Below, piece by piece: positions 44,485 through 54,702 of a stretch of 64,000 nt of DNA. The notes below the pieces were generated by a model. The model was not told the DNA's origin, did no database searches, and saw only the letters and a program-made list of their open reading frames with translations. This DNA comes from Algimonas arctica (GTDB taxonomy: Bacteria; Pseudomonadota; Alphaproteobacteria; Caulobacterales; Maricaulaceae). The first letter of the stretch is position 1. Every line of letters starts with the position of its first letter. A program made the translations under genes and the position numbers. The stretch is from positions 62,001 through 126,000 of the forward strand of contig NZ_BMZH01000001.1 of NCBI RefSeq assembly GCF_014652695.1, written 5' to 3'.

Positions 44485-45480
44485 ATGCCAAACCCCATCC
44501 ATATCGGCAAGCTCGCCTTGCGCTCTCGCGTCATCGTTGCGCCTATGTCTGGTGTCACCGATCTTCCGTTCCGGCGGATTCTGTCGCGGTTCGCACCGGG
44601 GGCAGTCGTATCAGAGATGGTTGCCGGTGAGGGACTGGCGAAGGATGACCCTGAAAACGTAGCGCGCGCCGCGGGGGGGGCGGATATCAAGCCTATGGCC
44701 GTGCAGCTTGTTGGCCGGGATCCCTATTGGATGGCGGAAGGGGCCAAGAAGCTTGAAGCCGCCGGCGCAGAGCTAATCGACATAAATTTCGGCTGCCCCG
44801 CGCGAAAAGTTGTGACGGGAATGAGTGGTAGCGCGTTGATGCGGGAGCCGGATCTCGCCCAAGAGATCGTGTCCGCTGTAGTTAAGGCCGTCTCTGTGCC
44901 TGTGACCGTGAAAATGCGGTTGGGCTGGGATGATGACAGTCTCAACGCGCCGCGCATCGCAACCGATGCTGTCGCGGTTGGGGCTGTTGCGATTACTGTT
45001 CATGGCCGGACACGATGCCAATTTTACGAAGGGCAAGCCGATTGGTCCGCCGTACGGGCAACCGCTGACGTCTTGAACGTGCCGCTGTTCGTCAATGGGG
45101 ATATTGCGGACGGGGAAACCGCGCTCGTCGCGATGACACAATCTGGCGCTGATGGCGTGATGGTGGGGCGTTCACTGATCGGGAGGCCGTGGGCGCTTTC
45201 GCCGATCATGGCAGCGGTCGATGGAACGGGTGCAAAACCCGATCTGAGCCCGGCTGAAAAAACGCAACATGCGCTGGATCATTATGCTGAGATGCTGGCG
45301 TTTTATCCGCAGCGCAAGGCGGTTCGCGTCGCGCGCAAACATTTGATTGGCTACGCGACGGACGCGGGTTTGAGCGACGACGATCCTGTGCGCCAACGGC
45401 TCGCGCGCTCTGATGACGCGGACGAAGTGCGCGCCATTCTCGAAACCTTATTTATCCTTGCAGAGCGGACTGCCGCATGA
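44485..45480 (+). CDS. dusB: tRNA-dihydrouridine synthase DusB
   Basis: A 331-residue FMN enzyme that reduces uridine in tRNA D-loops. Seen are VIVAPMSGVTDLPFR at the start, DINFGCPARKVV with the catalytic Cys, MRLGWDDDSLNAP, VHGRTRCQFYEG, NGDIADGETA and VGRSLIGRPWAL. It is divergent from ispDF and shares an ATGA overlap with ntrB, the classical nifR3-ntrB-ntrC arrangement of alphaproteobacteria. Confidence 0.95.
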   Translation: MPNPIHIGKLALRSRVIVAPMSGVTDLPFRRILSRFAPGAVVSEMVAGEGLAKDDPENVARAAGGADIKPMAVQLVGRDPYWMAEGAKKLEAAGAELIDINFGCPARKVVTGMSGSALMREPDLAQEIVSAVVKAVSVPVTVKMRLGWDDDSLNAPRIATDAVAVGAVAITVHGRTRCQFYEGQADWSAVRATADVLNVPLFVNGDIADGETALVAMTQSGADGVMVGRSLIGRPWALSPIMAAVDGTGAKPDLSPAEKTQHALDHYAEMLAFYPQRKAVRVARKHLIGYATDAGLSDDDPVRQRLARSDDADEVRAILETLFILAERTAA

Positions 45481-46520
45481 CCGGAACCCTCATTGAAGAT
45501 TGGCCATTCCCGCTGTTTCAAGTGGAGGATGGGCGCATCGTTTTTGCCAATCAGGCCGCACAGGAATGGACGGGCGATAGCGTCAAACGGATGCGAGGGC
45601 GGGTGTTGTCCGACATTATTCAAACCGACCCGGGCCTCGATGAGCAGATACAAAAGTCGAAGGATTTGAATGCGGCGCTGACCAATCGCGCCTGTTCCGC
45701 GATATTGCCAACGGGCGCGACCTTGACCTGTCATATAACGGTCTATCCGGTCGAAGGTGGAACGCAGGGCGTGTCTTTCTGGTTGGCGGGCCCGCGCCCG
45801 CGCCAAGGGGCAATGGGCGGCCCCGTTGTATCGGGCATGGGGCGGATGATCGCTCATGAACTGAAGAACCCTCTCGCGGGGATTAAAGGCGCAGCGCAAT
45901 TGCTGCGCGATGACGTGAAATCGGAAGAAGGACGGTCCTTATTGGACCTGATTGGGTCTGAGATTGATCGAATTCGTCGTTTGGCGGACCGAATGGAAAC
46001 GCTCGGTGACCAAGATCCTGACCATATGGATACGGTCAATATTCATACGGTTCTCCGGCAAGCCCGCAAGATTGTTCAATCCGCCGAACCGCGGCTGGTC
46101 TTCTCGGAAAACTATGATCCATCCTTGCCGCAAGCGCAGGGCGACCCGGATACATTGATGCAGGCTTTGCTCAATCTCATCCGGAATGCGCAGGACGCGC
46201 TGTGCGATACGGATAAGCCGGAAATCGAATTGGTGACAGCCTTTCGCACCGGCGTGACCTCCCGGAGTGACAATGGCGATGAGGCGCGGAACTTACCGAT
46301 TCAGATTAGTGTGACCGATAATGGCCCCGGCATTTCTGACGAATGGCAAGATCATATCTTTCAGCCTTTCGTATCCACCAAACGCGACGGGCAGGGGCTG
46401 GGCCTCGCCTTAGTGTCGAAAGTCGCCAAGGCGCATGGCGGTCTCGTTGAAGTCCGCTCCCGACCCGGCCGCACAACCTTCTCTATCCTCCTTCCCGCTC
46501 CCTCAGGAGAGTTTCTGTGA
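45477..46520 (+). CDS. ntrB: Nitrogen regulation sensor kinase NtrB
   Basis: A soluble 347-residue histidine kinase controlled by PII that phosphorylates NtrC. It has an N-terminal PAS domain (about 1-105), the H-box MIAHELKNPLAGIKGAAQ with H127, an N-box LLNLIRNAQDAL, and G-boxes VTDNGPGIS and DGQGLGLALV. It begins in the dusB stop and ends in the ntrC start (GTGA), so all three are coupled. Confidence 0.95.
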   Translation: MTGTLIEDWPFPLFQVEDGRIVFANQAAQEWTGDSVKRMRGRVLSDIIQTDPGLDEQIQKSKDLNAALTNRACSAILPTGATLTCHITVYPVEGGTQGVSFWLAGPRPRQGAMGGPVVSGMGRMIAHELKNPLAGIKGAAQLLRDDVKSEEGRSLLDLIGSEIDRIRRLADRMETLGDQDPDHMDTVNIHTVLRQARKIVQSAEPRLVFSENYDPSLPQAQGDPDTLMQALLNLIRNAQDALCDTDKPEIELVTAFRTGVTSRSDNGDEARNLPIQISVTDNGPGISDEWQDHIFQPFVSTKRDGQGLGLALVSKVAKAHGGLVEVRSRPGRTTFSILLPAPSGEFL

Positions 46521-47833
46521 AATATGACGTCTTACTGGCAGATGATGATGACAGCATCCGATTGGTGCTGAGTAAGGCATTGACCCGTGCCGGGCACACG
46601 GTGCGCGCGACCGACAATCCGCATACGCTATTGAAATGGGCTGAAGCGGGACATGGTGACATCGTTTTGACGGATGTGATGATGGACGGGCGCGAAGTGT
46701 TTGAACATCTTCCCGAACTGTCGAGAATGCGGCCTAAACTGCCGATCATTGTGATTTCGGCCAATAATACGGTGAATACAGCGATCAAATCCGGACAGCA
46801 TCGTGTGTTTGAATATGTGCCTAAGCCGTTTGATTTAGACGAAATCACGAGTGCGGTTGCGCGGGCAGGGCAATCGGTCGGGCCTCGCCGGGTCAAAGCG
46901 GTCCCTGTGCGCGGTCGATTGCCGATGATTGGCCGTTCCGCCGCGATGCAGCCCGTATTCCGGGCGGTCTCACGCTTTGCTGCGGCAAACCTACCAGTGC
47001 TTATTTACGGCGCCGTCGGGACCGGTAAGGATTTAGTCGCGCGGTTGCTCCATGATGGTGGCCCGCGCCGCGAAGGCCCGTTTCTGCGGACATCAGATTT
47101 TGAGAATACGTCGCTGACTTTGCAGAAGGTCAATGGCGGAGACCTCTATATCGACGAGGTCGCAGAACTCTCGACGATGCAGCAGGAGCGCTTGTTGGCC
47201 TTTCTGACAGAAAGCGAACAGATTCCGGCCTCTGAGCGCCCGCGCGTTGTGTGTGCCACACGCAAAGATTTACGGCGCGAGGTTGAAGACGGGCGTTTCC
47301 GCGATGATCTGCTGTTCCGTATCAATGTCGCCGAAATTCGTATTCCACCACTCGCGGCCCGAGATCGCGATACGATTGAATTGGCCGAAGCTTTCCTCGG
47401 GCAGGCTAGTCCACATCAGTCTCGCCGTTTTTCCACTGAGGCCCTTGAGGTGCTGCACCGCCACGAATGGATCGGGAATGTCCGGGAATTAGAAAATATC
47501 GTTCGCCGTCTGGCGGTTCTCTATTCTGATGATGTGATTTCAGCGGACATGGTTTTGCAGGAATTTTCTAAGGATATACGGTCCAGCGATACGGATACAG
47601 ATGCGTCGGATAAGTTCGAGCGGCAGTTGGCTTTGGCTTGCCGCGCCTTACTTGATGAGGATAATTCTACGGAAGACGGGTCACATTATCAAACTGCGAT
47701 GGCGTGGATTGAAAGACCTCTGATTACCGAAGCGCTTCGCGTCACGGGCGGGAACCGAGCCAAGGCTGCGGACTGTCTGGGAATACACCGCAATACGCTC
47801 CGCACCCGTCTGAAATCTCTCGATTTGCAGTAG
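46517..47833 (+). CDS. ntrC: Nitrogen regulator NtrC lacking the GAFTGA loop
   Basis: A response regulator with receiver domain (D53 phosphorylation site, K103), AAA+ domain (Walker A-like YGAVGTGKD, 164-172; Walker B GGDLYIDE, 207-214) and a C-terminal Fis-type helix-turn-helix (NRAKAADCLGIHRNTLRTRL). Between PFLRTSDFENTSLTLQKVN and the Walker B there are about 20 residues where E. coli NtrC has about 42, so the GAFTGA sigma-54 contact loop is missing. The protein is short (438 residues) for the same reason. NtrC of Rhodobacter capsulatus and of Caulobacter also lack GAFTGA. Starts with GTG after AGGAG. Confidence 0.93.
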   Translation: MKYDVLLADDDDSIRLVLSKALTRAGHTVRATDNPHTLLKWAEAGHGDIVLTDVMMDGREVFEHLPELSRMRPKLPIIVISANNTVNTAIKSGQHRVFEYVPKPFDLDEITSAVARAGQSVGPRRVKAVPVRGRLPMIGRSAAMQPVFRAVSRFAAANLPVLIYGAVGTGKDLVARLLHDGGPRREGPFLRTSDFENTSLTLQKVNGGDLYIDEVAELSTMQQERLLAFLTESEQIPASERPRVVCATRKDLRREVEDGRFRDDLLFRINVAEIRIPPLAARDRDTIELAEAFLGQASPHQSRRFSTEALEVLHRHEWIGNVRELENIVRRLAVLYSDDVISADMVLQEFSKDIRSSDTDTDASDKFERQLALACRALLDEDNSTEDGSHYQTAMAWIERPLITEALRVTGGNRAKAADCLGIHRNTLRTRLKSLDLQ

Positions 47834-47930
47834 GTTTTTACACCTCTAGTGTTGAAAACAGGCCACACTGATGTATTCGTGCAACAGTGTTGTTCGGTGC
47901 TAGGGCTCGAACGTTATCACATGGAGCCAA

Positions 47931-50216
47931 ATGGCGGACGCGCGGGCCATAACTAAAACGGTGCGCCCCCCTGCGGGTTCTGTCGTGCGACCGACTGTGA
48001 ATGTCCGTTCCGGCGGACAACAATCGGCCGGGCGTTTGCCGCGCATTGCCCGATCAGCAGCCTTTGGTGTATTCTTTGTCTCGGCAATTGCGCTGACAAT
48101 CCTCGGCGCTTTGTTGAGCTTTAGCTCCAATGATGCGCAGGTCAGCACAGCCTATATCATTCTTCAAGCCAATATGGCCTTGATCGCGGTCATTGCATTT
48201 TATCTCGGATACCGGGTGCGCAAGACCCTTTTCGTCCCGGCAGAACGGGACTCGACCCCACTTTTGCACCGCAGATTTGTTGCCATCTTTAGTCTCGCGG
48301 CACTGTTGCCTGCGATCATCATCGGGGCTTTCTCAGCCTCATTGATCAGCCAAAATGTCACCGGCCTGTTCGGGTCTGATGTGCGAGAAAATATGGAGAG
48401 CGCCAAGCGTATCCTCAATGACTATGTGGATCAGGAATTATCAGAACTCGCATTTGATTTGCGGATCGTTCGACAAGGTCTGGAAGAGCGGAATTTCGAC
48501 ATAAGTGACCGCATTTCCTTGACGGCGGAATTGCAGATTGTGTCTCGTGTCAGGGATTTGGATGCGATCATCCTGATGCGTGAAGACGGACAGGTGCTAG
48601 CGGAAGCACAGGGTCCGCGCGCGCCATTGTTTGAAGTGCCGCGACCGGAGCTCTTAAAAGGCATCAACGCGAGTAAAGTTGAGTTTTTGAAAAATGATCA
48701 AACGAACTATTTGATCGCCTTGATCCGATTGGATGAGGAGAGTGATATCTTGCTCTATACGGGGCGATTGTTGCGGTCTTCGTCACAAGTGCTCTCGAAC
48801 ATAAATGGCATCAATACAGCGACGGCGCGGATCGACGCGTTTACCGCCAGTCAGTCACGGATGAATCGGATTTTCGCGCTGACATTTGTCGAAACGGCTC
48901 TGTTGTTATTGATGGCGGCGACATGGCTCGGGCTTGTGCTCGCCAATCGCATCATTGAACCGCTCTCCAGTCTGGTGACGGCGGCTGAACGGGTGCGCGC
49001 CGGGGATATGAGCGCCCGTGTCAGCGTGTCCGGGCAATGGGGCGAGATTTCCGATCTCGGCAGCGCGTTCAATCGTATGACCCAACAGCTCAATAGCCAA
49101 CGGGATGCTTTGGTGCGCGAACATGATGTGTCGGAACAACGACGGCAGTTCTCAGAGGCGGTGCTGTCCGGGGTTCGTGCCGGGGTTCTCGGCTTGACGG
49201 AAAGCGGTCGGATTACGCTTATTAATGCGTCGGCAGAACGGCTGCTCGGCCTTTCAGCCGAAGCCGCGCTCGACCGTCCAATTGCTGATCTTCTGCCAGA
49301 ATTCGGCCCCGCTTTTGCGCGCGCGCGCGAAAGTGTCAGCAATCGCGCGGAAGACCAAATCGCTTATGAAACCCAAGCCGGGTCGATCAACCTTGATCTT
49401 CGGGTTGCGAGCTATCGCGGAGCGCGGAGCGACACGGGTTGGGTGGTGACGTTTGATGATATGACCCGTTTGGTCGCGGCGCAGCGGCAATCCGCATGGC
49501 GCGAAGTCGCGAGGCGAATTGCGCATGAAATCAAAAACCCACTGACGCCAATCCAGTTGTCCGCAGAACGCCTCTCGCGAAAATATGGTCCGTTGCTGAC
49601 CGAAGACCGAGACGTGTTTGACAATTGTACGCAAACTATCATCCGTCAAGTCGGGTCCTTGGAGCGTATGGTGGACGCGTTTTCAGCGTTCGCGCAAATG
49701 CCGCAACCGGAATTTGAGCCGATCAATTTGATTGATGCCCTAGCAGATGTCTTATTCGAACAAGGCGTGGCCTTTCCAAACATTCGTTTCAAACGCATCG
49801 GGATATGGCCTGAAACGCTCCCCGTTCGGGGAGATGAGCGCTTGCTGACACAGGCGCTGACGAACATTTATAAAAACGCCGCCGAGGCCGTTTTGCGAGA
49901 CGCCGATCAGAAATATGGCACGTGGGTCGGCGAGGTTGAGACACTTGTTCAAGATCATGGCGAAAGCCTTCAAATCATTATCCGCGATAATGGGCCGGGC
50001 TGGCCGATGGCGGATATTAACCGTTTGCTCGAGCCCTATGTGACCACGCGAGACGGCGGTACCGGGCTGGGACTGCCTATCGTCAAACGCATTGTCGAAG
50101 ATCACGCCGGGACGATTTCGCTGTCGGCGCGAACCGATGGGCAGCGCGGCGCGCAAGTGTCGGTTTCGCTGCAAGTCGACGCCACCCAAGTTTTGCAAGA
50201 GGAAGCTGCTGAATGA
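47931..50216 (+). CDS. ntrY: Membrane sensor histidine kinase NtrY
   Basis: The sensor of the NtrYX pair, linked in alphaproteobacteria to nitrogen, redox and envelope control. The 761-residue protein has several N-terminal membrane helices, a periplasmic/sensor region, a further helix near 325-345, a HAMP domain (AERVRAGDMSARVSV), a PAS domain (GLTESGRITLINASAERLLG), the H-box RRIAHEIKNPLTPIQLSAERL with H532, and the ATPase boxes TNIYKNAAEAV and GGTGLGLPIV. The ATG follows GGAGCCAA. The stop overlaps ntrX (ATGA). Confidence 0.94.
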   Translation: MADARAITKTVRPPAGSVVRPTVNVRSGGQQSAGRLPRIARSAAFGVFFVSAIALTILGALLSFSSNDAQVSTAYIILQANMALIAVIAFYLGYRVRKTLFVPAERDSTPLLHRRFVAIFSLAALLPAIIIGAFSASLISQNVTGLFGSDVRENMESAKRILNDYVDQELSELAFDLRIVRQGLEERNFDISDRISLTAELQIVSRVRDLDAIILMREDGQVLAEAQGPRAPLFEVPRPELLKGINASKVEFLKNDQTNYLIALIRLDEESDILLYTGRLLRSSSQVLSNINGINTATARIDAFTASQSRMNRIFALTFVETALLLLMAATWLGLVLANRIIEPLSSLVTAAERVRAGDMSARVSVSGQWGEISDLGSAFNRMTQQLNSQRDALVREHDVSEQRRQFSEAVLSGVRAGVLGLTESGRITLINASAERLLGLSAEAALDRPIADLLPEFGPAFARARESVSNRAEDQIAYETQAGSINLDLRVASYRGARSDTGWVVTFDDMTRLVAAQRQSAWREVARRIAHEIKNPLTPIQLSAERLSRKYGPLLTEDRDVFDNCTQTIIRQVGSLERMVDAFSAFAQMPQPEFEPINLIDALADVLFEQGVAFPNIRFKRIGIWPETLPVRGDERLLTQALTNIYKNAAEAVLRDADQKYGTWVGEVETLVQDHGESLQIIIRDNGPGWPMADINRLLEPYVTTRDGGTGLGLPIVKRIVEDHAGTISLSARTDGQRGAQVSVSLQVDATQVLQEEAAE

Positions 50217-51637
50217 CATTAGACCGCCGAAATATCTCTGCTCAAGACATTCTGATCGTCGAGGACGAGACGGATATTCGGACTCTTGTCGCGGGTATTT
50301 TGCAGGATGAAGGCCATCAGACACGCGAAGCCGCAACGTCGGATGAAGCCCTCGCGGCTGTGCGGGCGCGTGAGCCCAACCTCGTTATTCTTGATGTTTG
50401 GCTTAAAGGCAGCTCGATGGATGGGATTGAGTTGCTCGACACCCTGAAGCAAAGCGCGCCAGACCTTCCAGTCATCATTATTAGTGGCCATGGCACCGTC
50501 GAGACGGCGGTTTCAGCCATTCGCAAGGGCGCGTATGATTATATTGTTAAGCCTTTCAAAGCTGACAAGTTGATCGTCACCGCCACACGCGCGCTGGAGG
50601 CGGCTCGCTTGCGGCAAGAGAACCGAGAGCTGAAGGGCAAGGCACCATCGGACACAACTTTGATCGGTGAAAGTCCGCAGATCGTCCAGCTTCGGCAAAA
50701 AATTATGCGGATTGCGTCAACCAATTCGCGTGTCTTGATTTCGGGCGCCTCAGGGACAGGCAAAGAACTGATCGCGCGATTGATCCATCGCCAGAGCGGT
50801 CGGTCGGGGGGGCCGTTCCGGGCCGTCAATGCCGCCTCAATGGTTCCTGAACGGGTTGAGGAAGAACTTTTTGGTGTTGAGGGTGCGGACGGTGTTGAGA
50901 AATCCGGTCTGCTAGAGCGCGCGCATAATGGCACGCTCTACATCGACGAAGTTGTTGATATGCCATTGGAAACACAAGGTAAATTGCTCCGTCTTTTGGT
51001 CGAGCAACGGTTCCAGCGCTTGGGAGGCCGCGACGATGTACAAGTCGATGTTCGGGTGATTACCTCGAGTTCGCGTGATTTGCTTGAGCAAGTGAAGCTC
51101 GGGCGCTTCCGGGAAGACCTCTACCACCGGCTTAACGTGATGCCGCTCGAAGCCCCACCCTTATCGGAGCGACGCGATGATATTCCAGAGCTTGTGAGCT
51201 TTTTTATCGACCAATTAGCCGCCTCGACGGGACTACCGAAACGCGAAATTGGACCGGATGCGATGGCTGCGCTGCAAGCGCATGATTGGCCGGGAAATGT
51301 CCGCCAGTTGCGGAACAATGTCGAACGTTTGCTGATTCTAGCGACGGGTGATCCGACTCTACCGATTACTTTATCGACCTTGCCGCCCGAAGTGTCGGTT
51401 GTGCGCGGCGGGCAAGGACCGGATGATAGCGAGCGTATGATCGCACTGACGTTGAGGGACGCACGCGAGCATTTCGAACGGCAATATTTACAAGCGCAGA
51501 TCGACCGGTTTGGCGGCAATATTTCCCGCACAGCCAACTTCGTCGGTATGGAGCGTTCCGCCTTGCATAGAAAACTCAAGTCGCTAGGCTTGAGCGCAAG
51601 TAATGGTGCCAATTCCGCGCAGGCAGACGCCGAGTAG
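50213..51637 (+). CDS. ntrX: Response regulator NtrX with degenerate GAFTGA
   Basis: A 474-residue NtrC-family regulator. The receiver has D61 in VILDVWLKG, the AAA+ domain has Walker A GASGTGKEL and Walker B NGTLYIDEVVD, and a Fis-type domain (GGNISRTANFVGMERSALHRKL) ends it. At the GAFTGA position the sequence reads GVEGADGVEKSG, so sigma-54 activation is unlikely. NtrX proteins without GAFTGA are known in alphaproteobacteria and act with other sigma factors. Coupled to ntrY by ATGA. Confidence 0.94.
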   Translation: MTLDRRNISAQDILIVEDETDIRTLVAGILQDEGHQTREAATSDEALAAVRAREPNLVILDVWLKGSSMDGIELLDTLKQSAPDLPVIIISGHGTVETAVSAIRKGAYDYIVKPFKADKLIVTATRALEAARLRQENRELKGKAPSDTTLIGESPQIVQLRQKIMRIASTNSRVLISGASGTGKELIARLIHRQSGRSGGPFRAVNAASMVPERVEEELFGVEGADGVEKSGLLERAHNGTLYIDEVVDMPLETQGKLLRLLVEQRFQRLGGRDDVQVDVRVITSSSRDLLEQVKLGRFREDLYHRLNVMPLEAPPLSERRDDIPELVSFFIDQLAASTGLPKREIGPDAMAALQAHDWPGNVRQLRNNVERLLILATGDPTLPITLSTLPPEVSVVRGGQGPDDSERMIALTLRDAREHFERQYLQAQIDRFGGNISRTANFVGMERSALHRKLKSLGLSASNGANSAQADAE

Positions 51638-51683
51638 GTGGATTGCCCTGTCGGCAAGTTCGCCGGGTAAATGAGGCTGATCC

Positions 51684-53057
51684 ATGCGAGTGATTATCTG
51701 TGGTGCCGGACGTGTCGGCTATGGCCTTGCCACCCGTTTGGCGGGGGACAATAATACTGTGACTGTGGTGGATACGTCCGCCGATTTGATCCGAAAAATT
51801 ACAACGGGCTTAGATGTTCGCGGTGTTGTGGGTCATGGGTCGCATCCGGATGTACTGGTCCGCGCAGGTGTTGAAAACGCCGATATGATCATTGCCGTAA
51901 CCCACCATGACGAAGTCAATATGGTGGCCTGTCAGATCGCGCATTCGCTGTTTGATGTTCCCACGAAAGTGGCGCGCGTTCGGGCGCAATCCTATCTCGA
52001 GACGCAGTATAATGATCTCTATTCGCGCGAAAATATGCCGATCGATATCATTATTTCGCCAGAGATCGAGATCGGAAAATCAATCCTGCGTCGCCTCTCG
52101 ACACCCGGGGCGTTCAATGTTGTGCCTTTTGCGGATGGATTGGTGCAGTTTCTTGGGGTTCGCATTGGTGAGGACTGTCCGATCATCGATACTCCGATCA
52201 GACAAATTCCGGATCTTTTCGAAGGCTTGCATGCGGCCATTGTCGGTATACGCCGCGACGGTGTGTTGTTTGCGCCCAATCCGGATGATCCGCTTGAAAT
52301 CGGCGACGATGCCTATTTTGTAACTCGTGCGGAACACTCGCAACGCTTGCTGGAAGTCGTTGGCACACGCGAAGCCCGCGCCCGTCACGTCGTCATTATC
52401 GGCGGCGGGAGTATCGGCAGCTATGTCGCTGAGGCGCTCGAAAAGCAGCCTGGCGTTCGTGTTCGTATGATTGAGCTTGATAAGGCCCGCGCGGAAATCG
52501 CGGCGACGGCCCTTCCTAAAACTGTGATCCTTCACGGTGATGCGATGGATGCCAGCGTGCAGGCTGAGGCCGGCGCGGCCACGGCTGACATTCTGATTGC
52601 TCTGACAGATAATGATAAGACGAATATTCTCGCGTCTGTACTCGGTAAAAAGTTGGGCGCGCGGCATACAATCGCTTTGTTGAATGAACAGTCGATGCAG
52701 GATCTGCAAAAAGACTTGGGCATAGACATGGTCATTGATCCGCGCGCCTCGACAGTCTCATCCATCCTGCGGCACGTGAGGCGCGGCCGAATTTTGGACG
52801 TTTACATGCTGGACCAAGGCTCTGCGGAAGTGTTGGAAGGCGAAGTGTTGGAGACGTCAATTTTCGCAGGAAAAACTTTGAGCGAGGCCGCCGTCGGAGA
52901 CGGTGTTGCCATCGGCGCGATTGTTCGCAACGGCAAGGTGATGATGCCAGAGCCAAGTCTGATGCTCAAAGAGGGGGACCGGGTTGTCCTCTTGGCCGAG
53001 CGAGCCGCGCTTCGAGGTATCGAAGCTCTGTTCCGTGTTGGCGTTGAGCTGTACTGA
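51684..53057 (+). CDS. trkA: Trk potassium uptake regulatory subunit TrkA
   Basis: A cytoplasmic 457-residue NAD(H)-binding gating ring for TrkH. It contains two RCK_N/RCK_C repeats: IICGAGRVGYGLATRLAGD at residue 3 and VVIIGGGSIGSYVAEALEK near 235, each followed by the C-terminal ligand domain (EDCPIIDTPIRQIP; AVGDGVAIGAIVRNG). It follows ntrX by 46 bases and precedes trkH. Confidence 0.95.
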   Translation: MRVIICGAGRVGYGLATRLAGDNNTVTVVDTSADLIRKITTGLDVRGVVGHGSHPDVLVRAGVENADMIIAVTHHDEVNMVACQIAHSLFDVPTKVARVRAQSYLETQYNDLYSRENMPIDIIISPEIEIGKSILRRLSTPGAFNVVPFADGLVQFLGVRIGEDCPIIDTPIRQIPDLFEGLHAAIVGIRRDGVLFAPNPDDPLEIGDDAYFVTRAEHSQRLLEVVGTREARARHVVIIGGGSIGSYVAEALEKQPGVRVRMIELDKARAEIAATALPKTVILHGDAMDASVQAEAGAATADILIALTDNDKTNILASVLGKKLGARHTIALLNEQSMQDLQKDLGIDMVIDPRASTVSSILRHVRRGRILDVYMLDQGSAEVLEGEVLETSIFAGKTLSEAAVGDGVAIGAIVRNGKVMMPEPSLMLKEGDRVVLLAERAALRGIEALFRVGVELY

Positions 53058-53126
53058 TCTTATGGTCCCGTTCCTCCTGACACAATCGCGTCAGTCAACC
53101 GACCGCTTTGACGGCGCCCCTCAGGC

Positions 53127-54566
53127 GTGAGGATCGTCAAAATATTCCTCTGGCTTGGCTATGCGTTACTGAGCAGCGCCGCCTTGATGATGTTGACGGC
53201 TGTCGTCGCGCTGTTCCTGCTGGAGGTAACAGAGGCGGGCCTTATGGCGATCCTAGCCCTTGTTTCGGCCCTCGTTGGCGCTCTGATGATTACGGCCAGC
53301 TACAAAGCGTCGTCCAAAGAAAGCGCGTCAGAAGCCATTTTGTTTCTGATCTTATTTTGGGTCGTCGTTCCGATCATCTGTTCCTTTCCCTTTTATGTTT
53401 TAGGCGCGACTTCGAGTCCGGTTACGGCCGTGTTCGAAGGCGTCTCGGCCATGACCACAACGGGCGCAAGTTCACTTGATCCCGATGCATTGCCCCGAAC
53501 GCTATTGTTTTGGCGTTCACTGTTACAGTTTTTCGGAGGCGTTAGTGCCGCTATTTTCGCCGTTGTTATTCTCGCGGCATTGAACTTGACCGGGACGGGG
53601 ATCCACCGGTCTGCGTTATTCACCTTCCGAACGGGAGAATTGTTCAAGCGTATTCTCGGAGTTGGGCAGTTGGTGTCTGCGATTTATCTTTTCTTTGCTT
53701 CCATCGGTTTTGTCCTGATGGTGATGGGAGGAACGGAAACGTTTACGGCGATCTGTCTGGCTTTGTCGGGGGTCAGTACAGGCGGTTTGCAACCGTTTGG
53801 CGGGCCGCTCTCCACGGTCCTGTCGCCATTTTCAGCCGTCGTATTGGCCGTCTTATGCTTAAGCGGCGCTTTTAATGTGTCCGTCTTATGGGACGTCTTG
53901 CGATTGCGTCGATGGCAACCGTTTTTGCGGATATTTACCCATGTTGAACATCGCGGCTTGTTCACGATCGCAGGGTTGTTAACTCTTGCGACGGTCGTCT
54001 TTGCCAGTGTTTACAATCTGGGACCGGCGATATTGGATTCCTTGTATTTTGTCAGTTCGGCGGGCTATCGGTACGACGTTATCAGCCTTGATATGGTTCC
54101 GGCTCCGATCTTGATCGCCACGGCCTTAATCGGCGGATCGGCGCTCTCTACGGCAGGCGGGATTAAAGTTATCCGCCTATTACTTTTGTTCCGGCATTTG
54201 GGCACGGATGTGGCCCGTCTCTCTCATCCATCACGGGTCAAACCGATACAATTTCGGGGGCAGATGATTGAAGATAATGAGTTTCTCTCAATCTGGATGT
54301 ATTTTTTCGGTTACTCGATTGGGTTTGCCGTTGGAGCTTTGACGCTTGCGGCCGCGGGGCTCGACTTACAGGATGCCTTGGCAACGTCCGCGGCGTCATT
54401 AGCCAATGTGGGGCCCTTGCTCGACATGACATTGCCGTCCTCCGGGTTACGCTATCAAGACTTCACCCCGATGCAAATGACGCTGTCGGCTTTGCTGATG
54501 TTGGCCGGGCGAGTCGAAGTTTTAGTCGTGCTTTCGCTGATAATTCCATCGACTTGGCGACAATAA
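53127..54566 (+). CDS. trkH: Trk-type potassium transporter TrkH
   Basis: A 479-residue membrane channel subunit for potassium with the four pore repeats of the SKT family; selectivity segments include SAMTTTGASSLD, LSGVSTGGLQPFG and SSAGYRYD. The start is GTG in GGCGTGAGG; no ATG is near. TrkA lies just upstream, so the pair makes a complete Trk system. Confidence 0.9.
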   Translation: MRIVKIFLWLGYALLSSAALMMLTAVVALFLLEVTEAGLMAILALVSALVGALMITASYKASSKESASEAILFLILFWVVVPIICSFPFYVLGATSSPVTAVFEGVSAMTTTGASSLDPDALPRTLLFWRSLLQFFGGVSAAIFAVVILAALNLTGTGIHRSALFTFRTGELFKRILGVGQLVSAIYLFFASIGFVLMVMGGTETFTAICLALSGVSTGGLQPFGGPLSTVLSPFSAVVLAVLCLSGAFNVSVLWDVLRLRRWQPFLRIFTHVEHRGLFTIAGLLTLATVVFASVYNLGPAILDSLYFVSSAGYRYDVISLDMVPAPILIATALIGGSALSTAGGIKVIRLLLLFRHLGTDVARLSHPSRVKPIQFRGQMIEDNEFLSIWMYFFGYSIGFAVGALTLAAAGLDLQDALATSAASLANVGPLLDMTLPSSGLRYQDFTPMQMTLSALLMLAGRVEVLVVLSLIIPSTWRQ

Positions 54567-54702
54567 AGGCAGATATGGGCTGTCACTGAAGCTTCTTTCT
54601 ATACTGTTTGCGTTTGGCAAACGCGTTGCTAAGGTTAAGTTCAGACCCATGGTACGGCCGAAAATCACGGCGCTGCCCAATAAAAACAATAGGTGACCCG
54701 CT

